NCBI GenBank assembly: GCA_949298825.1
Contig: CASFYB010000001.1
Location: 62,001-126,000 of the forward strand
From: an uncultured Helicobacter sp.
Lineage (GTDB): Bacteria; Campylobacterota; Campylobacteria; Campylobacterales; Helicobacteraceae
DNA length: 64,000 nt
Direction: 5' to 3'
Program-made: the position numbers and the translations under genes
Notes under the pieces: generated by a model
What the model was told of the DNA's origin: nothing
Database searches by the model: none
Seen by the model: the letters and a program-made list of their open reading frames with translations, nothing else
In this document: piece after piece, positions 1 to 8,986 of the stretch
Layout: every line of letters begins with the position of its first letter
Position numbering within the stretch: the stretch's first letter is position 1

Positions 1-148
1 CACGCACAAGTGGTGTATCTCCCATATTTTGAGTAAAGACTACTAGATGATCATAAATTTGTCCATCAATAATCTGACGTACAGCCTGAATGATAAAATC
101 ACCAAATCGTGTAGGTAGTTTTGCTTTTTTTGAAAATTCTAATTGCAT
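1..148 (-). CDS. ribA: GTP cyclohydrolase II, N-terminal part (runs off the window)
   Basis: The 49 visible residues begin MQLEFSKKAKLPTRFGDF and include the segment GDTPLVR. These match the start of the GTP cyclohydrolase II domain (LPTRFG near the N-terminus, PLVR just before the catalytic region). The enzyme opens the imidazole ring of GTP in the first step of riboflavin synthesis. The ATG is preceded by an AGGAAG ribosome site. There is no DHBP-synthase domain in front, so this is the stand-alone RibA form rather than a RibBA fusion. The zinc-binding cysteines and the rest of the protein lie left of the window, so activity cannot be judged. It is transcribed divergently from the YhcH-family gene at 237. 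Confidence 0.8.
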   Translation of the reverse strand, partial: MQLEFSKKAKLPTRFGDFIIQAVRQIIDGQIYDHLVVFTQNMGDTPLVR

Positions 149-236
149 TATTCTTCCTAATTATTTAATTTTAATTATAATTTGAGCAGCAATTATAACC
201 ACAAATTATTAAATCAACTTCATTTTGGAGGCCTAA

Positions 237-749
237 ATGGCTGTTGTTGGAAATTTTAAATCTCTTAAAAATATGTTTTACAAAACTCCTGCGTTAAATG
301 CCCTCTCTGAGTATTTAACACAGGCTTTAGATACAAATTCAGCAGTCTATAAGCGCATTTTAAATACAGATGAAGAAAATAAAATCACACTTAGTGATGG
401 CATGTTTGCTATTGAACAGAGCTATGGGCTAAAAGATATTTCAAAAGCTTTTTTTGAAACCCATTTAAAATATGTAGATTTCCAGCTAGTAGTTTTTGGA
501 GAGGAGTATTTCTTGCTAGGAGATAGGCAAGATTTTACACAAGATATGATGGATATCAGCAGAGATCTTATCACTTATAAGCCTCATTACAAAGCCTCTC
601 AAATCTATCTTAAAGCAGGGAGCTTGGCTGTATTTTTTGAAAATGATGTGCATGCAGGGGGATTAGCCCTCTGTGATCTTGCCCTATCTCAAAAAGTTTA
701 TAAAACTGTTATCAAAGTCCCCAAAGAACTTTTGAAATTAAAGTTTTAA
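237..749 (+). CDS. YhcH/YjgK/YiaL family protein (DUF386)
   Basis: A 170-residue protein of the YhcH/YjgK/YiaL cupin-like family. Family hallmarks are visible: a central FETHLKYVDFQLVVFGEE stretch, GSLAVFFENDVHAG (candidate metal-binding His near residue 140) and a C-terminal VYKTVIKVPKEL segment. Relatives have been linked to sugar or sialic-acid metabolism and to biofilm formation, but the substrate here is unknown and no sugar genes are adjacent. The start is supported by a strong GGAGG site a few bases upstream. The gene is convergent with mfd and their stop codons overlap by 4 bp. It stands alone between ribA and mfd, so context says little about its job. Confidence 0.8.
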   Translation: MAVVGNFKSLKNMFYKTPALNALSEYLTQALDTNSAVYKRILNTDEENKITLSDGMFAIEQSYGLKDISKAFFETHLKYVDFQLVVFGEEYFLLGDRQDFTQDMMDISRDLITYKPHYKASQIYLKAGSLAVFFENDVHAGGLALCDLALSQKVYKTVIKVPKELLKLKF

Positions 750-3700
750 GCTTTTTTAGCCTTTAGGCTACGCAGATATCCTAAAATATCTTCTAAGATA
801 CTCTCTTGAGATTCTGCTTTGATAAATTCTTTTTTATCCTCTATTTCAAAGGCTACATCAAGCTTAAAGTTAGAAATGCTTTTAATCCCTAAGTCTTTTG
901 CTAGAATCTTAACTAGCATCAACATTAAAAAACTATTAGTCATCAAGTCTAACTCGCCAAATCTATCTTTGATCTCCCTCTCAATCTCATATATCTCATC
1001 TGCTTTTTGGCATAAAGATAGGCGTCTGTATAGCTCTAGTCTTAAAGTATCACTAGAGATAAGCTCTGGACTAAGATAGGCAGATACCTGCAAGCGCAGC
1101 TCTATATCACTTTCTTTGATTTTTTCTTTTGAGCTAAGTGTATAGATCGCATCTTCAAGCATCTTTAGATAAAGACTATAGCCAATATTTTTAATATGCC
1201 CACTTTGTGCTTCACCTAGTAAATTCCCTCCACCCCTAATCTCTAAATCCTGATAAGCAATCATAGCACCAGATCCAAGAAAGGAGTTTTTCTCTAAGGC
1301 TAGCAGTCTTTTTGTAGCCTCAGGTGTTAAGCCTTCTTTAGAATCTACCAAAAAGTAGCACCACCCCTCTTTATCTCCCCTACCTACTCTACCACGTAAC
1401 TGATGCAAATCTGCTAGTCCAAATCTATCAGCACCATCAACAATAATACTATTGGCATTGGGAAGATGGATGCCAGATTCAACAATTGAGGTACAAAGCA
1501 GTAGCTGATATTTATGCTCAGCAAAACCAAGCATGATTTCCTCACTCTCCTTAGAATCAATTTGTGAATGCAAAATAGCAATACTTAAATCAGGCAAAAG
1601 CTCTAGTAAATCAGATTTGATTGTAGAGATATGGGAGATATTATTATGCACATAAAAAACTTGGCCATTTCGTCTTAGCTCACGCAAAATAGCCTCTTTG
1701 ATTAGGGCATCACTTTTTTCTTTCACAAAGGTTTTAGACCCTACACGCTCAAATGGTGGAGTAGTAAGCGTGCTCATACCTTTAATATGTGATAGTGCCA
1801 TATTTAAGGTTCTTGGGATAGGCGTGGCTGACATAGATAGAAGATGCACATCCTTGCTTAGAGATTTGATAGCCTCTTTTTGCTTGACACCAAATTTATG
1901 CTCTTCATCAATAATGATTAATCCAAGATTTTTAAAATCTGCACCAAGAATACTATGCGTACCAACTACAACATCTATACTGCCATCTTTTAATCCCTTC
2001 AATACTTCTGATTTAGCCTTGCTAAATCTATCTAATCTAGCTACTTTAAAAGAGCTAAGACGTGACTTTAAGGTTTGAAAATGCTGGAATGCCAAAAGTG
2101 TGGTTGGCACCACTAAGGCTGCCTGCATACCATTTTTGCATACTGCAAAAATCGCATTAAGCGCGACTTCAGTTTTCCCAAAGCCAACATCACCAGATAG
2201 AAGCCTATCCATCACCCTGCCACTAGAAATATCTAAGAAAATTTCATCAATACTTTTTTTCTGATCTTCAGTAAGCTCAAATCCAGAGCTTCTTTGGAAG
2301 ATGCTAATCTCTGGCAATTTGGTATCAACTATTTTGCCAGGAGTGAGATTTCTCTTAGCAGCTAAGGCAATAATAGAATCTGCAATTTCAAATAACTTTG
2401 CTTTAATCTTTTCTCTTAGCTTTGCAAAATTACCCTTGCCAAGCCTATCTACCATCGGCACACCAGAACTTCCAGCAATATAGCGATCAATCAAATTTAG
2501 ATTCTCAACTGGTAAAAGCAAAACATCCTCGCCCTGATAAGAAATCTCGATAAAATCTCTCACACATCCTAGAACTTTTGCCTGCTTGATGCCAGAAAAA
2601 ATACCAATACCATAATCCCTATGAACGACATATTCTCCGATATTTAACTCATCTATAGCAATCTTTGGGCGATTTTTCCTTTTTTGCTTAGGATAAGAGT
2701 TTAATGAAATAATATAGCCTTGTGGTGTGGCAATATTAACAACAAGGCTAGATAAATGAGTCTTGATGCCTCTAGCATTAAAATCTTGGGCCATCAGATC
2801 TGTGGGCACTAAGATGATAAGTTTTTTGCTTGTATTTAACTCCAAAAAATAATCCAGATTCTCTTGCTTAAGCACAATATCTTCATAGCCATCCACAGGG
2901 GCTAAAATGGGCAAGGAATCTAAAAAGCTTTTATTATAAGGACTATTCAACTCAATAGTTAATAATTCACCTAAATACTCCTTTGCCTTTGGCGTCATTA
3001 ATGATGGAAAAAGTTTCAAAAACTCAAGGCTATTTTGATCTAAAAACCAAAAGCCTAGAGAAAAAATATCCCGAGAAAAGCTATCAAAGTCACTCTCTTC
3101 AATCCTGGCATTTAATTCCTCTACCTCTTGATCATCAAGGGCAAAGATAGCAGGTGGAATCTCTATAGAATCCATCTCTTCTTTATTGCTTTTTTGTGTA
3201 GTGACATCAAAGATTCTAATGCTTTCACACTCATCATCAAAAAAGCTTAGCCTATAAAATATCCCTCCATCCAAACCAGGGATACCAATATCTAAAATAT
3301 CCCCTCTAAAGCTCACTTCCCCAGGCATCTCAACAATCTCTACCATCTCATAGCCATAGTTAAGAAGCTTTTGCTTTAAATCTAAAAATTTGAGGTTTTT
3401 GCCTCTTTGTATACTCATCTTTTGTAAAAGTCTTGGACTTGGCAAGGCATAGAGCAGCGATGAAATAGGAGCGATAAGGATAGGATGGTTTGTTTTATCT
3501 TTAAAACTTAAATCATCATTTAAAAAATGATAAAACTCCCTAAGAGCAGAGTTCATACAGATAAATTCATCATAAAAACTACGCAGATCATCCCCATATC
3601 TAGCACGAAAATCTGGCAGTAAAATAGGAGTATAAGTACTTATGCCACTTTCTTTGGCAAATAAAGATAGATGATAGGCCTCTTGGGCCTCCTTGGCATC

Positions 3701-3766
3701 TTCAGTGATTATGATAGTTGGGATATCTTGCTTTAAAAAATGCGCATAAAGGCTGGATTGCACCAC
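746..3766 (-). CDS. mfd: transcription-repair coupling factor
   Basis: A 1006-residue Mfd, close to the usual epsilonproteobacterial length. The N-terminal third is the degenerate UvrB-like, UvrA-contacting region. A CarD-like RNA-polymerase-interaction domain follows at about residues 375-430 (GEYVVHRDYGIGIF). The SF2 translocase motor has Walker A GDVGFGKT at 525-532 and a DEEH box at 620-623, and the TRG/C-terminal domain closes the protein. Mfd removes RNA polymerase stalled at lesions and recruits UvrA for excision repair. It lies directly downstream of ccmA (2 bp between stop and start), so it is probably co-transcribed with the cell-shape genes, as in H. pylori. No truncation or frameshift is seen. 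Confidence 0.97.
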   Translation of the reverse strand: MVQSSLYAHFLKQDIPTIIITEDAKEAQEAYHLSLFAKESGISTYTPILLPDFRARYGDDLRSFYDEFICMNSALREFYHFLNDDLSFKDKTNHPILIAPISSLLYALPSPRLLQKMSIQRGKNLKFLDLKQKLLNYGYEMVEIVEMPGEVSFRGDILDIGIPGLDGGIFYRLSFFDDECESIRIFDVTTQKSNKEEMDSIEIPPAIFALDDQEVEELNARIEESDFDSFSRDIFSLGFWFLDQNSLEFLKLFPSLMTPKAKEYLGELLTIELNSPYNKSFLDSLPILAPVDGYEDIVLKQENLDYFLELNTSKKLIILVPTDLMAQDFNARGIKTHLSSLVVNIATPQGYIISLNSYPKQKRKNRPKIAIDELNIGEYVVHRDYGIGIFSGIKQAKVLGCVRDFIEISYQGEDVLLLPVENLNLIDRYIAGSSGVPMVDRLGKGNFAKLREKIKAKLFEIADSIIALAAKRNLTPGKIVDTKLPEISIFQRSSGFELTEDQKKSIDEIFLDISSGRVMDRLLSGDVGFGKTEVALNAIFAVCKNGMQAALVVPTTLLAFQHFQTLKSRLSSFKVARLDRFSKAKSEVLKGLKDGSIDVVVGTHSILGADFKNLGLIIIDEEHKFGVKQKEAIKSLSKDVHLLSMSATPIPRTLNMALSHIKGMSTLTTPPFERVGSKTFVKEKSDALIKEAILRELRRNGQVFYVHNNISHISTIKSDLLELLPDLSIAILHSQIDSKESEEIMLGFAEHKYQLLLCTSIVESGIHLPNANSIIVDGADRFGLADLHQLRGRVGRGDKEGWCYFLVDSKEGLTPEATKRLLALEKNSFLGSGAMIAYQDLEIRGGGNLLGEAQSGHIKNIGYSLYLKMLEDAIYTLSSKEKIKESDIELRLQVSAYLSPELISSDTLRLELYRRLSLCQKADEIYEIEREIKDRFGELDLMTNSFLMLMLVKILAKDLGIKSISNFKLDVAFEIEDKKEFIKAESQESILEDILGYLRSLKAKKA

Positions 3767-3768
3767 TA

Positions 3769-4170
3769 TTATTTGCCTTTATCAGCTGACTTTTCTTGTT
3801 TATTATCCTTAGAGATGATCTTAGATTCTCCTATAAATATACCTTTTCGCTCTATGACAAACTCTGGTGTTATTACCTTCCCTTCAATGCAACCTAAAGG
3901 CAATATCTCTACAACCGCGCTTTCTGTATTACCAAAAAACTTACCATTAACGACAAATTTCTGTGCATAGACATTCCCCTTGATCACACCACTTTTACCA
4001 ATAATCACAGTATTTTTAGAATGAATCTCGCCCTCAAATTCCCCATCAATATGCAAATGACAAGTAGTGTTAATCTGCCCTGTTATTTTTGTCCCTTGTG
4101 AGATGATGGTGGTTGGACCTCCTTTGATGGGAGCATCAGGGTATTGATTAGCATTAGTAAAGATTGCCAT
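3769..4170 (-). CDS. ccmA: bactofilin CcmA (cell-shape scaffold)
   Basis: A 133-residue bactofilin. The core is a series of short beta-helix turns (residues 20-115) with the typical periodic pattern of hydrophobic and small residues, flanked by short polar tails. In Helicobacter CcmA forms a membrane-associated scaffold that directs peptidoglycan trimming and helical shape together with Csd proteins. Its first 88 bp overlap the 3' end of csd1 in another frame. An AAAGGA site about 8 bp before the ATG, lying inside csd1, supports the start. The order csd2-csd1-ccmA-mfd is that of H. pylori. Confidence 0.93.
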   Translation of the reverse strand: MAIFTNANQYPDAPIKGGPTTIISQGTKITGQINTTCHLHIDGEFEGEIHSKNTVIIGKSGVIKGNVYAQKFVVNGKFFGNTESAVVEILPLGCIEGKVITPEFVIERKGIFIGESKIISKDNKQEKSADKGK

Positions 4171-5030
4171 TTTAAAGTCCTTTCTTTTTCAAAAATAATA
4201 TCAAAATTCTTCATATTCCACTGAATAAAATGAAGTGGATTAATCGGATTATTAAGAAATCTAACCTCATAGTGGAGATGGGGTCCTGTAGATACACCAC
4301 TAGACCCACTATAGGCAATGATTTGACCCTTTTTGACAAACTGACCAGGGTTTATAGCCAAGGAACTAAGATGAGCATAATAGGTTTTAAAGCCAAAGGC
4401 ATGCGAGATTTTTACTAGATTCCCATATCCGCCATTCCATCCAGTAGCAGCATAGTCTACCACCCCATCAGCAGTGGCATAAACAGGAGTATTAGATGGT
4501 GTAGAAAGATCAATGCCTGTATGGCGATGAAGGATGTGCAATATAGGATGCATACGATTTCCAAATAATGCTGAAATACGATAATAGCGCTCTAAGGGAT
4601 ATCCATTAGGGATAAACTTCATAATAAAGGCTTTCTGTGCCCCGGTAATAGCTGAAGTATCAATACGACTAATTAAGCTTTCTTCTATCTTTTCATCATT
4701 TTCTTTTGATATGCCAATAATATCCTCTAGATTATCTACCTTATCGCCAACTATGCTTATCGCATCTAGCCTTGCTGTGATTTCATCATTTAAGAATGCA
4801 TTGGTTTTTTGGGTTTTCTTAAACTCTGTGGCTAGCAAATCATGCTTTTTGGCAATATTTTTAATCTCACTTTTCATCACAAAAATAGCGCTAATGATAA
4901 AAACAATCAGCGCAAAGATCCCTACAAGCGCATAAAGTGCCACTTGCTTAAAAAGCATAGTAACATTAAAATGCCTGCTTCCATTTTTATCAGTGATCAT
5001 AAAAACTAGACGTTTTTGAAGCAAGCTCAT
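4083..5030 (-). CDS. csd1: LytM/M23 peptidoglycan endopeptidase Csd1
   Basis: A 315-residue bitopic protein with a cytoplasmic N-terminus, one membrane segment at about 28-52, a short coiled coil (58-115) and a C-terminal LytM domain. All zinc ligands are present: H170 and D174 of HxxxD, and H253 of the HLH motif; catalytic H220 (YAH) is also kept. It should cleave D-Ala-mDAP crosslinks in the periplasm, relaxing crosslinking to allow cell curvature. It overlaps ccmA by 88 bp at its 3' end and abuts csd2 upstream (overlap of 4 bp), so translation is probably coupled. In the family Csd1 pairs with Csd2. Confidence 0.93.
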   Translation of the reverse strand: MSLLQKRLVFMITDKNGSRHFNVTMLFKQVALYALVGIFALIVFIISAIFVMKSEIKNIAKKHDLLATEFKKTQKTNAFLNDEITARLDAISIVGDKVDNLEDIIGISKENDEKIEESLISRIDTSAITGAQKAFIMKFIPNGYPLERYYRISALFGNRMHPILHILHRHTGIDLSTPSNTPVYATADGVVDYAATGWNGGYGNLVKISHAFGFKTYYAHLSSLAINPGQFVKKGQIIAYSGSSGVSTGPHLHYEVRFLNNPINPLHFIQWNMKNFDIIFEKERTLKWQSLLMLINTLMLPSKEVQPPSSHKGQK

Positions 5031-5941
5031 GGCATGATTTCCTTAGTTATATCAATACCATATTTAGCATCATCTTGTATGCCATAGTTTTGCAGCTTTA
5101 AAATATCAGATATAGTATAGATCAAATCTCCCCAGTCCATCTTTTCATCTGTAAATATAGCACCAAAATTATCATTGCTCCATTCAATATAGTTTTTAGA
5201 TTCTATGGGTTTATTTAAAAAAGATATTTCATAATAGATTTTTGAATTTATATAGCCAATCACTTCTCCCTTTTTGACAAAATCCCCTCTTTTTGGTAGG
5301 ATTTCAGACATATGCGCATATATAGAGCCAAAACCAAAAGAATGACTAAGTCGTATATAATTGCCATATCCACGACGATAATTAGTACGCACAAACTCAA
5401 CCACGCCATCTGCACTTGCAATAATTGGTGTATGCCCTAAAAGCTCATAGCTATAACCTAATTTTTGATGTCGTCTAGGATATTCGGCTGAAAGACTAGG
5501 AGCCTTGGCTTTAAAGCTAGCAACTGGATTACCATTTGGCAAGAGATTTAAAAGCAGTGTTTTTAGCCTCAAGTCCAATGCTTCTATATCTCCAAGTTCT
5601 CTTTTTTGATATACTTTTTTGCTATTTTTTTGCGTGCTTAGGATAGATTCTAAATCTTGTATTTTTTGATAGATCATACTTAGCTCATTACTCTTTTGCT
5701 GAATCTGATTTTTTAAGCTTTTGTTTTGCTGATAAAGGTATCGATACTCTGAAACAGCGATATTTTGCTCTAGGGCAATTTCATCAATGCTGCTCATTAA
5801 TATGCTTAAAAGCCAAAAAGAAAGGGTAACAATAATAATAAATCCCAAAATACCAAAAAAAACAATCTTCTTGATGTGTTTATGGGCATGAAATTGGTGC
5901 AGCCCTTTTTCATCAGCAATACTTATAATAAACTTATCCAT
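5027..5941 (-). CDS. csd2: Csd2, catalytically degenerate LytM-family partner of Csd1
   Basis: A 304-residue protein with the same architecture as Csd1: one membrane segment at about 27-50, a coiled coil at about 70-115 and a LytM fold. The zinc site is lost. The HxxxD position reads GYSYE and the HLH motif is replaced by IYY, while YAH is retained. It is therefore predicted not to hydrolyse peptidoglycan; H. pylori Csd2 is likewise described as an inactive partner that stabilises Csd1. It sits between folC (8 bp overlap) and csd1 (4 bp overlap) in one run of genes. Orthology rests on both position and degeneracy. Confidence 0.9.
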   Translation of the reverse strand: MDKFIISIADEKGLHQFHAHKHIKKIVFFGILGFIIIVTLSFWLLSILMSSIDEIALEQNIAVSEYRYLYQQNKSLKNQIQQKSNELSMIYQKIQDLESILSTQKNSKKVYQKRELGDIEALDLRLKTLLLNLLPNGNPVASFKAKAPSLSAEYPRRHQKLGYSYELLGHTPIIASADGVVEFVRTNYRRGYGNYIRLSHSFGFGSIYAHMSEILPKRGDFVKKGEVIGYINSKIYYEISFLNKPIESKNYIEWSNDNFGAIFTDEKMDWGDLIYTISDILKLQNYGIQDDAKYGIDITKEIMP

Positions 5942-7100
5942 TATTTATTCCAGATTCCAGATCTTTATGTTTTTTCATAAAGGTTTCCACCACACTAAAA
6001 GAACCAAAAACAAGATATTTTACCCCATCTTCTAGGCAAGAAAACTCTTTGTATTTTAAATTTAAAGAATCTAAAATTGTACAAAGTTTTGGAAAAGCAA
6101 TAACCCTTGGATGCTCAAGCTTTAAGATTTCTACATGCCTTATTATAGATGATAAAATCTGTAAAATTTCTTTGATATTTTTATCCTCATAAGAATTATA
6201 AATTAAAACAATCTCTACAATCCCCTCTTTTTGCAATGCCTGTTTGATAGCCTTAGCTGCCCCAACATTATGACCTACATCTAGATAAATATTTGGTGTT
6301 ATTTTTTGCATGCGTCCAAGCAAGTTAAGCTTAGGTAATTGTGAGGGTATTTTATTTAAAAACCACTTAAATGCCATGATAGCGCTAAATGCATTTTGTG
6401 ATAAAAAATCCGGAAGATCTATAGTAAGCCTTTTAATCTCATCAGTCATATCATTAGTTTTTAAAATCATTAAATGGCTATTTTTCTGATTTGCAATCTT
6501 TGTGGCTAAGGCATAGATGCTATCATCTTGATTGATTGATAAAATTGCATTTTTGCCCATTGCTGCAAGTTTGGTTTTAGCAATCTGTTCTAAATCTTCT
6601 CCTAGCATATCTTGATGATCCAGGCTAATATGAGTAAAAATATCTAGATCATATTCAAGCACCGAGGTTGAATCAAACTCCCCTCCAAGCCCTGCTTCCA
6701 TGATCAAATAATCCACATCTTTAGCTAAAATCAAAGCTAGAAATGTCATATACTCAAAATAGCTGCAAGCATTGATAAAATCAAAAGTCTGCAAAAAAAT
6801 ATGTGCTTCTTCTAAATCTTTAGTCAAAATAATTGAATCATTTTTATAAAAACGCTCTTTGAAATCAAAAATATGTGGCGAAGTAAAATGCAAAATTTTA
6901 CAACCTTCATTTCTTAGCATCAAGGCTAGATATCGCCCTGTACTACCCTTGCCATTAGTCCCGATAATATGTATTTTTTTTACCCTGCTTAAATCTATAT
7001 ATAAAGAGAGTTTTTGATAGATCAAATACGCCCTATTAGGGTCAAAAGGCGCATACTCCCTTCCTTTTGTCAAAAGATATTCAGATAAGCTTATTGCCAT
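5934..7100 (-). CDS. folC: bifunctional folylpolyglutamate/dihydrofolate synthase
   Basis: A 388-residue Mur-ligase-like enzyme. The P-loop GTNGKGS lies at 47-53, HISLDHQDMLG matches the central ATP/Mg region, and YLDVGHNVGAAKA starts the C-terminal domain. It adds glutamate to dihydropteroate and to reduced folates in the cytoplasm. It is at the short end for the family, as is usual in epsilonproteobacteria. It overlaps the upstream GGDEF gene by 10 bp and csd2 by 8 bp, so it belongs to the same transcription unit although the pathway is unrelated to cell shape. Confidence 0.93.
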   Translation of the reverse strand: MAISLSEYLLTKGREYAPFDPNRAYLIYQKLSLYIDLSRVKKIHIIGTNGKGSTGRYLALMLRNEGCKILHFTSPHIFDFKERFYKNDSIILTKDLEEAHIFLQTFDFINACSYFEYMTFLALILAKDVDYLIMEAGLGGEFDSTSVLEYDLDIFTHISLDHQDMLGEDLEQIAKTKLAAMGKNAILSINQDDSIYALATKIANQKNSHLMILKTNDMTDEIKRLTIDLPDFLSQNAFSAIMAFKWFLNKIPSQLPKLNLLGRMQKITPNIYLDVGHNVGAAKAIKQALQKEGIVEIVLIYNSYEDKNIKEILQILSSIIRHVEILKLEHPRVIAFPKLCTILDSLNLKYKEFSCLEDGVKYLVFGSFSVVETFMKKHKDLESGINNG

Positions 7101-8452
7101 TGAACCTGATTTCTACCGCTACGCTTAGCCTTATAAAGAAGCGCATCTGCATTTGCCAGCATAGCCTCACGAGAAACATGGCTAGCTCTATCTGATACAC
7201 CTATGGAAGTTGTGATATTAATATTCTTGTTTTTATAGTCTTTTCCTTCCTTCTCTACTGCTGCACAAATCCTCAAGGCTACATCCTTAGCATCATTTAA
7301 AGAAGTATTAGGCATAATGACTAAAAATTCATCTCCTCCATATCTACCTACAATATCACTATTGCGAGAATTATTTAAAAGAATATTTGAAAATAGCTTT
7401 AAGATCTCATCTCCTAGAATATGCCCACAAGTATCATTGATAGTCTTAAATCCATCAATATCAAAGAATAATACAGAATAGTTTTTGGCATCTTTGCTAA
7501 AGTTCTGTTCGCATTCTAAAAGCATGGCATTTAAATGGCCATGGTTGTAAAGATCAGTTAGTGTATCTCGACAAGTTTTCTCCTCCATATCCTTGAGAAT
7601 CCCCATCAACCTAGCAAGCTGGAAGGATAGCTCTTGCATGCCTCTTTCTTTATTTTGCAAGGAATTATTTAAAAACAAAACCTTGTCATAAAACTTATTA
7701 ACAATCTCAATAAAACCATCCTCACCATTACTTTGAGCGATAGCATTACTCTGCTCTACAATTTGATTTTTTATCTCTTTGAGTTTGTCTATTTGTCTAG
7801 AGTTTTCTTGCAAGGTATCTTGAAGGTCATTTAAAATATGGTGCACATCTTGAGAATCCAAACTTTCTCCAGCCCTCAAAACACCCTCACCAATATCACA
7901 TATCTTTTCTAGCTGCTCTAAAACCTCTTGATCAGTGATAGATTGAGAAAGATTAAGTAAAATATCTACAAGTCTTTTGCTTAATTTATCATCATAAATC
8001 CTAGATAGATGAGTAAGTCTAGCGACAATACTCACCACTCTTTTTTGCAATGATACATGAGTTTCTGAAGCCAAAATACTTCTCCAACCAGCTTCAATCC
8101 CCTTTAAATCCTCAAGATTTTCTAATCTTTCTATTTCAAATAGATATCTATACTCTTGTATGGACTTTGGAGTTAGCATATCAGAAAAGATCTGCAAAAG
8201 TGTTACACAAAGGTGAGAAAGCTGCTCAACCACCAAAGAAGATTCATAATTTTTAGTCATATTTTTCAATGCATCAACAGCCTTTTCTCGGTTATGATTA
8301 AGAGGCAGAGGAGCAAGATTGATATCTGATATTTTTTCTAATTGAAAGTCTTTTTGCTTTAAAAGCTTTAAAAAACTATCGATTCTAGATTCCTGGGTTA
8401 CATTTTCTTTATCTAAGATATCAAAAATCTCTTGCAATGTTTTTTTAATCAT
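7091..8452 (-). CDS. diguanylate cyclase (GGDEF domain)
   Basis: A 453-residue soluble protein; no membrane segment is evident. Residues 1-285 are mostly helical with coiled-coil-like stretches (about 205-285) and match no sensor domain I can name. The C-terminal GGDEF domain is complete: active site GGDEF at 372-376 and an allosteric inhibition site RxxD (RNSD) at 363-366, exactly five residues earlier. It should make c-di-GMP from two GTP and be product-inhibited. There is no EAL or HD-GYP domain. It lies between the lptE-like gene and folC, where H. pylori has no such gene. No receiver domain is seen, so the input signal is unknown. Confidence 0.92.
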   Translation of the reverse strand: MIKKTLQEIFDILDKENVTQESRIDSFLKLLKQKDFQLEKISDINLAPLPLNHNREKAVDALKNMTKNYESSLVVEQLSHLCVTLLQIFSDMLTPKSIQEYRYLFEIERLENLEDLKGIEAGWRSILASETHVSLQKRVVSIVARLTHLSRIYDDKLSKRLVDILLNLSQSITDQEVLEQLEKICDIGEGVLRAGESLDSQDVHHILNDLQDTLQENSRQIDKLKEIKNQIVEQSNAIAQSNGEDGFIEIVNKFYDKVLFLNNSLQNKERGMQELSFQLARLMGILKDMEEKTCRDTLTDLYNHGHLNAMLLECEQNFSKDAKNYSVLFFDIDGFKTINDTCGHILGDEILKLFSNILLNNSRNSDIVGRYGGDEFLVIMPNTSLNDAKDVALRICAAVEKEGKDYKNKNINITTSIGVSDRASHVSREAMLANADALLYKAKRSGRNQVQWQ

Positions 8453-8472
8453 TAGATTCTCCCTTGGTTTTG

Positions 8473-8982
8473 TTATCTCTTCATATCCTTACCATAATAA
8501 GCAATCTGTGAAATCAGTCTATCTATACACTGGCCACCAGCCTCTGCGATCGCTTCTAGGCGATTGTTATAGGTGATTGTTGGATCGGCCAAAGAAACAG
8601 CATAGTCATAATAAGCACTATTAGTTAAAACCTTACTTTGTCTTGTGCCCTTATTTTTTATCTCAAACTCGATAGTAATATTAGCACGATAAAAGGTTGT
8701 AAAGCCATTTTTATCTGTCGCGATAGAGGTATCAGAAATATGCTTTATCACTACAGAAATAATACTATCTGCCTCTTCTTTGCCCTTGATCTCTTTTTGG
8801 AATCTAGCAACCATAACCTTATATAACAAATCTCTTAATTGTACCGAATTTTCAGTATTGGCTAAGTTAATTTTTAAATCTATATAGACACTATTTCCTA
8901 AGGCATTTTGACTATAATGGGCAACAGGGGCATACCCACACCCACAAAATACCAAAGCTATAAGAAATAAAAAGCAGCGCAT
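8473..8982 (-). CDS. lptE: LptE-like LPS-assembly lipoprotein
   Basis: A 169-residue protein with an N-terminal lipoprotein signal (MRCFLFLIALVFCGC), predicted to be cleaved before the second Cys of CGCG. The mature part has alternating strands with an LptE-like pattern (a long helix after AEAGGQCIDRLISQI at the end). LptE plugs LptD in the outer membrane during LPS export. The call is partly by synteny: H. pylori has a lipoprotein proposed as LptE next to leuS. Sequence conservation in LptE is low, so this is a moderate call. It lies 4 bp downstream of leuS and is probably co-transcribed with it. Confidence 0.7.
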   Translation of the reverse strand: MRCFLFLIALVFCGCGYAPVAHYSQNALGNSVYIDLKINLANTENSVQLRDLLYKVMVARFQKEIKGKEEADSIISVVIKHISDTSIATDKNGFTTFYRANITIEFEIKNKGTRQSKVLTNSAYYDYAVSLADPTITYNNRLEAIAEAGGQCIDRLISQIAYYGKDMKR

Positions 8983-8986
8983 TTAA

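Noticed and set aside
5027-5941. An active M23 endopeptidase call for csd2
   Set aside because: The zinc ligands of HxxxD and HxH are absent, so it is called a degenerate partner.
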